The notes under the pieces: model-generated | Seen by the model: only the letters and a program-made list of their open reading frames with translations | Databases searched by the model: none | What the model was told of the DNA's origin: nothing | Part shown: in pieces, positions 58,878-64,000 of the stretch | Layout of the letters: each line of letters begins with the position of its first letter | How positions within the stretch are numbered: the first letter of the stretch is position 1 | From: Colletotrichum lupini | Lineage: Eukaryota; Ascomycota; Sordariomycetes; Glomerellales; Glomerellaceae | Direction of reading: 5' to 3' | Assembly: GCF_023278565.1 (NCBI RefSeq) | Contig: NC_064674.1 | Location: 459,227-523,226, forward strand | Length of the DNA: 64,000 nt | Program-made: the position numbers and the translations under genes

Positions 58878-61800
58878 CTAACTTTCTCTTTTTTTTATTA
58901 ATTTAATTACTATAGTTAAAAGTATAATTCGACCTTAGGCCCGTTTATTAAATCGTTTCCTTTTCCCCCTTTTTTTTATTCTTTTTATATAACCTATCCC
59001 TCTATTTATATAGTAACTTTTTTATTACTTATAAATTACTCTAATCCTTTATTTAGTACTACTTTTATAAAAGCGTTTACGAAGTTATTTTTATTATTAA
59101 TTTAATAGATCTTAAGTATCTCGCGCTTTTTATATAATTACCTAAGGGCTATAATATTAATTATAAGCCTCTTTCCTTTTATCGTTCTTAATTTAATAAG
59201 GTATTTATATAGCGAGTAAGAATCGGTATAAATAACCGTTAAAATAAGTAAAAGGCTAATTCGATTAGTAATTTTCTTTAGCGTTATTAAAATCGCATAG
59301 GAGAGGTTAATACCGTTAACTATACTATAAACCTCTAATACTAATATATTTCTTATTACCCGCTTATTTTTAGTTAACGAGTAATAGATTATATTACTAT
59401 ATATAGTAAATTCGTTCTTACTTATACTCTCGTTAACTAGGATAATAATATACTTTAATTACAAAGTAAGGTCGTTATTATTCGTAAATAACTTATTAAT
59501 AAAGACGTAGAGCTTATTAATTATAAGGTTAATCGGGCAATAAATAAGACCTCAATCGAGATTTATTTATTATTACTTAAGCTACTTATTAAGTACTTTA
59601 ACGTCTTGTTTAGTTAGATTTATAGCCTGCGGTACCCTAATATAATTAAAAGTTATCTTAGACTAATAAATACTTATAATATATACCCCTCGTACGAGCT
59701 TAGCCTTATACTACTTTTTAATATCGGTTATGTTCGGATTAATAAGGTTAATTTTCTTACCCTACCCCTTTTACTAAAAAACAACAGTTTCCTTTTTAAT
59801 TATAAAAATCCCGTTATTAAATACTAGGGGGGTGTTTATTATAAGGACCTCTTTTAGCTTTATTATAAAGCCCGCTTTTTAAAGCTCCTTATCTTCTTTT
59901 TTTATAAAGTTAATATTAAATAGGCCTAATATATCGTCGGTTTATATTTTAACAATCCTAAATTAATTACTTTTATACTCCGTAATTAGTAAGTACGGGT
60001 TATACGTAAAAATAACTATTAATAATTAATTAATATAAAAATCGTAGTAAGTAGCTTATTAATAAGTGCCCGATTTTGCGAGCCTATATAATAGCTTAAG
60101 TACTTTAATAATCGTACTTTCTAGGTACTTACTAGCTATTTCCTTTGGTAGATAGGCTAGGATTTTCTTTATGAGCCCTGTGGCCGATTGGGTATAGGCC
60201 TAGGTAATATTATAGCTCTAAATCTCGTATCCCTTTTTCTATAGTAATATTATTAGTACTATTATTAATTATTAGCTATAGCGTTATATAATAGGTAATT
60301 ATATAAGTAGCGTCGCTTTTTTAACGTTACTATACCCCTAAATTACGTATTTAGATTTCTTATACGGCTGGGGTGTTCTTTTTTTTTTAATCTTATAAAC
60401 TATTTATAATTTAAATATGCAGAGGTTTGTATATTTTTCTAAGTTATATAAGATAAATTAATAGACCCTTTGATTGCGAAGAGTGTTTACTTTAATAAAA
60501 TCTAATCCCTTATACGGTTTTTTAGTAGTTATAATTACGCTTTCTTTATATAGTTTAACTATTAGCTCGAAATCGGCTTTTTTTATTATTATATAAAAAG
60601 TATTAATTACCTCGTTATTAGTAATAAATTGCCGCGTTAGGGCTTACCGTTATAGTCTTTTATAACGTCTCGCTAATAGTATTAATACTCTTTTAGTAAT
60701 TTCCTTTTCCTCGTTATTTATTAGTATTATTATAACGATTTTATTAAGGATAATTTCCTATACCTCTACCGCGGGTTATATAATTTCCCCTAGCTCTTTT
60801 TCTTTTTATAAATTAGAAATTACCTCGTTAGGATTTATATAGTACGGTCTAACTACCGTAATTAATACTTCGAGTAGCTAGTTATAATCTCTCGCGACTA
60901 TATAAGAGCGCTCGTTAATAGAAATTAACTTATATAGCTTAGCCTATTATTAAGTAATTTCGTACTATACTCGTATATCCGAATTTAGTAGTATATTTAA
61001 ATTATCCCCTATATTAGGCCTATTGCGCGTAGTAATTACCTCGTTAACTTACCTTTTTATACTTACCTCGCGCAGTACTCGTATTACTTTTTTAATTACT
61101 TAGGCTCGTTAGCTTATACCTAGTAATAATAATAAAGTTAAGGTCGTTCTTAAATATGCTCTAAATACTAATAGCGTTAGTATAAGTCTATTAGGCCCTA
61201 TAGTATCGTTATAGTATTTAAGTACTATTTAGAGGTATTCGTCGTTAATAGAATCCGGATTTTCTTTTTTAATAATTTTAAACGCCCTTTTTAACTATTA
61301 GTATACTTTTTTTACTTTTTTAATACTATAGTACGCTTTAATAAGTACGACTTTTAGCTATATACCATAAGCCGTTATATTATTTTTAAATTTTACTAAC
61401 TTAAAGCTAATACTAGCATTAGTTCTAATGCTGTTTAGCAGTCCTTAATATATATCGATCTAGCTTTTTCGTAAGGCTATTTATACTATTTTTATTTATA
61501 AATCCCGGAAGAATTACCCTGCCTAAAAGGATATAGCTACGTCGATTATATATAGTACTAGCTAACTATTTAAGTAGAAGATATTAATAACGATTTCCTA
61601 GTTGAAGTTAAGCTTATTACGTAATTTAAACTTAAATCTGCGTAGGCTTTGTATATTTATTTAATATTAGTAGTATACTTCTATTAACTACTCTAGCGCT
61701 CCTATTTCGATATTATTATTACCTAATTACTTTAAGAAGTTATATAGCCTCGTAACCGACGGGTACCTAAATCTCTAGTATAGTTATTTAAGCTTACTTT

Positions 61801-63890
61801 TTATTAGGTAATTAATTAACTTCGTATTATTAATAAGCTTTATAAATATATACCCTTATTGTCGTTTAACTATTTCGAAGTACTTATTACTAGAGATTCT
61901 GTTCCTCGTATTATTAAATATAATACCTAGTCGATCTATATTTTTTTAGATATAAGAGAAATAGGGTATTAACGGGTAAAATATAAAAAGTTATCGTTCC
62001 GAAGTACGTCTCTATTTTTACTATACTTAGGGTAACGATTTCCTCACTTAGGCTAAAACTAATCTTTATAATACCCGCTATTAACGTATTAAGCGTTACT
62101 AGTATAATTTTCTATAGCGCTTAGAATTACCCTTTTTTTTTAGTTAACTATTATAATACCCTAGTATCTAAAATAATCCTATAAAAATTATCTAGGCCGT
62201 ACCTTTTGCTTACGTAAAATACTTATATAAGCTTAGTATTCGAGGGATCTAAGTAATATAAAAAGGACCCCTTTAGCTACCCTTAGATATACTTAGTATT
62301 ATATTCTTTCTCTTTAAATATTAAAAGAAATAACGTCTTTTCTTTAATTATTAAGAGAATAAGCTTTAGCCCTATTAAATTTACTCTTTTAGCTACCTCT
62401 ATATTCGTTATCTAAAGGACCTTCCCTTACTATCCGTAAATAAAAACCTATTTATTAAAAGCTTTTGCTACCCTCTATTTATTTAGCTTCGTATATCCTC
62501 TAAAAACTAACGGGGCGAAAAAAGAGTAGTTAATATTATTAATTTCGTTATAATTTAATTCGTTAGTATAAGGGGTAAGATATTCTTTATTTTCTAAATC
62601 TCTTATAGAGGGTATATACTTTAGGCCGCTACTTTAATTACCGTTACTAAGTTCCGTACCCCCAGATTTACCCTTATATATAATAAGGAATTAGTTAAAC
62701 TAATAAGGGCTAGTTTTATTATTTACTACCCTTAACTTTTTATACTATTCGTACGATTTAGTACGCTTTTTTTAGAGTAGTTACTTAACTAATATCTATC
62801 CTTTTTATAAATATAATATTACTTCTTTTATTACCCTATTCGTAAGTTAAATCTTTATTTATTTAATAAATCTAAGCCTCTTTACTAGCGATTACCGTAT
62901 CTAGCCTCTTTTCTTTTTTTATTATATATTCGATTAATTTAATATTATTAATAAGGGCCGTCGTATACTTAGAAATAGGTTTAGTACGGTATTCTTATTT
63001 TAATATTAAAACTAGATCTTAGCCTCGAGTAGAGCGTCTCGTAGTTTTCGGGTACTTAGTATAGGGTTATTTTTACCTCTAATATATACTAAATTACGGT
63101 ATAGAGATATCCGACTTTCCGTTTATTTATCCCCTTATTTAGCTAGGTTTTTACTAGTTTATTAATTTAATTAATAAGCTTTTTAAGGATCTTTATTTAC
63201 GATTTACCCTCTATTATCCTAGTTATAAATACGAAAGAAATTGCTCGTAGTTTAGATAGGAGTTTTAAGTTCTTATTATAAGTTTCGAAGCGGTTTCGGA
63301 TTACGTTAATTATATTAAAAAAGTCGTTTTAATTAAAATTACGTACCGCTTCGTAATAGTAATTAGAGGCTTTACTTACGAGTACGATATTAATTACTAA
63401 ATAGTACTAGTGTTTTCTAATTCTAACTTTTTTATAATAATTATAAAATATTATTAGGGTTTTTTATAAAACCTTATACTTCCCCCTAGAGTATAATCTT
63501 TTTTAAAAAGATCTTTTTAAAGTTTGTAAATTGCCTCGTATTTACTATTAGATTTTTGGTTTTTGTATGCGATCCTTATATCGCTACGTACTATTAGTAA
63601 CTTTAGGTCGTTTTTTTATTTTTTATTAGCTAATTAGTACCGAATGTTGCGTTAGTAGCGGTAACGAGTTATAGATTGAAATAGGTAGAATTATTAATTA
63701 TTATACTTTTAGTATTATATTTTGCCCCGGTATATCTTTTTACAATAATAGATTTCTATTAGTAATTATAAGGAGGAAATCTAGGTTATTTACCCTTTTT
63801 TTAAATTTGTTAAAGCGATAGTATATTTTATTAACCTGTGCTTAGTTTTATAATATAAATTCCTCTTTTATAATTATCGTTACTAGTATT
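58673..63890 (-). mobile_element. Copia family 1 element truncated by the telomere
   Basis: Minus-strand copy of the element at 17321-24170. It has the 205-bp 3' LTR (58673-58877) and then about 5.0 kb of internal sequence that can be followed in reverse through RNase H, reverse transcriptase (active site near 59935) and integrase. It stops at 63890, which corresponds to position 18951 of the full-length copy. The 5' LTR and about 1.4 kb of the gag half are absent, replaced by telomere repeats. The RT active site reads Thr-Asp-Asp here, while the preceding Gln codon is TAA. RIP stops are found throughout. Only one flank (GATAG) remains, so the target duplication cannot be confirmed. Confidence 0.95.
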
Positions 63891-64000
63891 TAGGGTTAGG
63901 GTTAGGGTTAGGGTTAGGGTTAGGGTTAGGGTTAGGGTTAGGGTTAGGGTTAGGGTTAGGGTTAGGGTTAGGGTTAGGGTTAGGGTTAGGGTTAGGGTTA
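63890..64000 (+). repeat. Telomere, (TTAGGG)n
   Basis: 18.5 perfect TTAGGG repeats reaching the last base of the window, G-rich strand 5' to 3' toward the end, as at a right-hand chromosome end. No degenerate or variant repeats precede it. It abuts Copia sequence directly. Confidence 0.99.

Overview
This window is the end of a chromosome from a filamentous ascomycete (Pezizomycotina). It finishes in a perfect TTAGGG telomere array (63890-64000). It carries LTR retrotransposons and a DNA transposon, a short spliceosomal intron (75 nt, GTACGT...TAG), and AT-rich blocks with the signature of repeat-induced point mutation (RIP): CpA/TpG almost gone, TpA abundant, CpG still common. The species cannot be named from the sequence.

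Layout. 1-9.6 kb is mostly non-RIPed, gene-poor DNA with a solo LTR (2235-2416), a diverged repeat field, remnants of a decayed membrane-protein-like gene on the minus strand (5.9-7.7 kb) and a 17-bp minisatellite (7.67-8.33 kb). 9663-9868 is a solo LTR. 10479-13670 is a RIPed DNA transposon with hAT-like termini (8-bp target duplication) and a tRNA-like remnant inside. 13.7-17.3 kb has no recognisable gene. 17321-24170 is a complete but RIP-destroyed Ty1/Copia element (two 205-bp LTRs, 5-bp target duplication). 24.2-42.4 kb is the gene-bearing island. It holds an intact 502-aa protein gene (28376-29884), a decayed NACHT-ankyrin-like (NLR/STAND) gene on the minus strand (about 32.5-34.6 kb) with a solo LTR inside it, an intact two-exon gene for a 422-aa protein (38018-39361), and several minus-strand coding fragments. 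42.4-49.5 kb is a RIPed block of unknown class with a decayed Ulp1/C48 protease-like gene. 49712-57293 is a second, unrelated Ty1/Copia element (177-bp LTRs, minus strand). 57.3-58.7 kb is a short non-RIPed stretch with one possible small gene. 58673-63890 is a second copy of the first Copia family, inverted and cut off in its gag half, with the telomere added directly to the broken end.

How the parts relate. Only two genes look intact, both encoding proteins I do not recognise. Nearly everything else is a transposon or a decayed gene. The sequence records a series of events: insertions with readable target duplications, RIP that thins out toward element edges, solo-LTR formation, loss of an NLR-type gene, and chromosome breakage healed by a new telomere inside a Copia element. 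No bacterial-style features (operons, CRISPR, riboswitches) are present.
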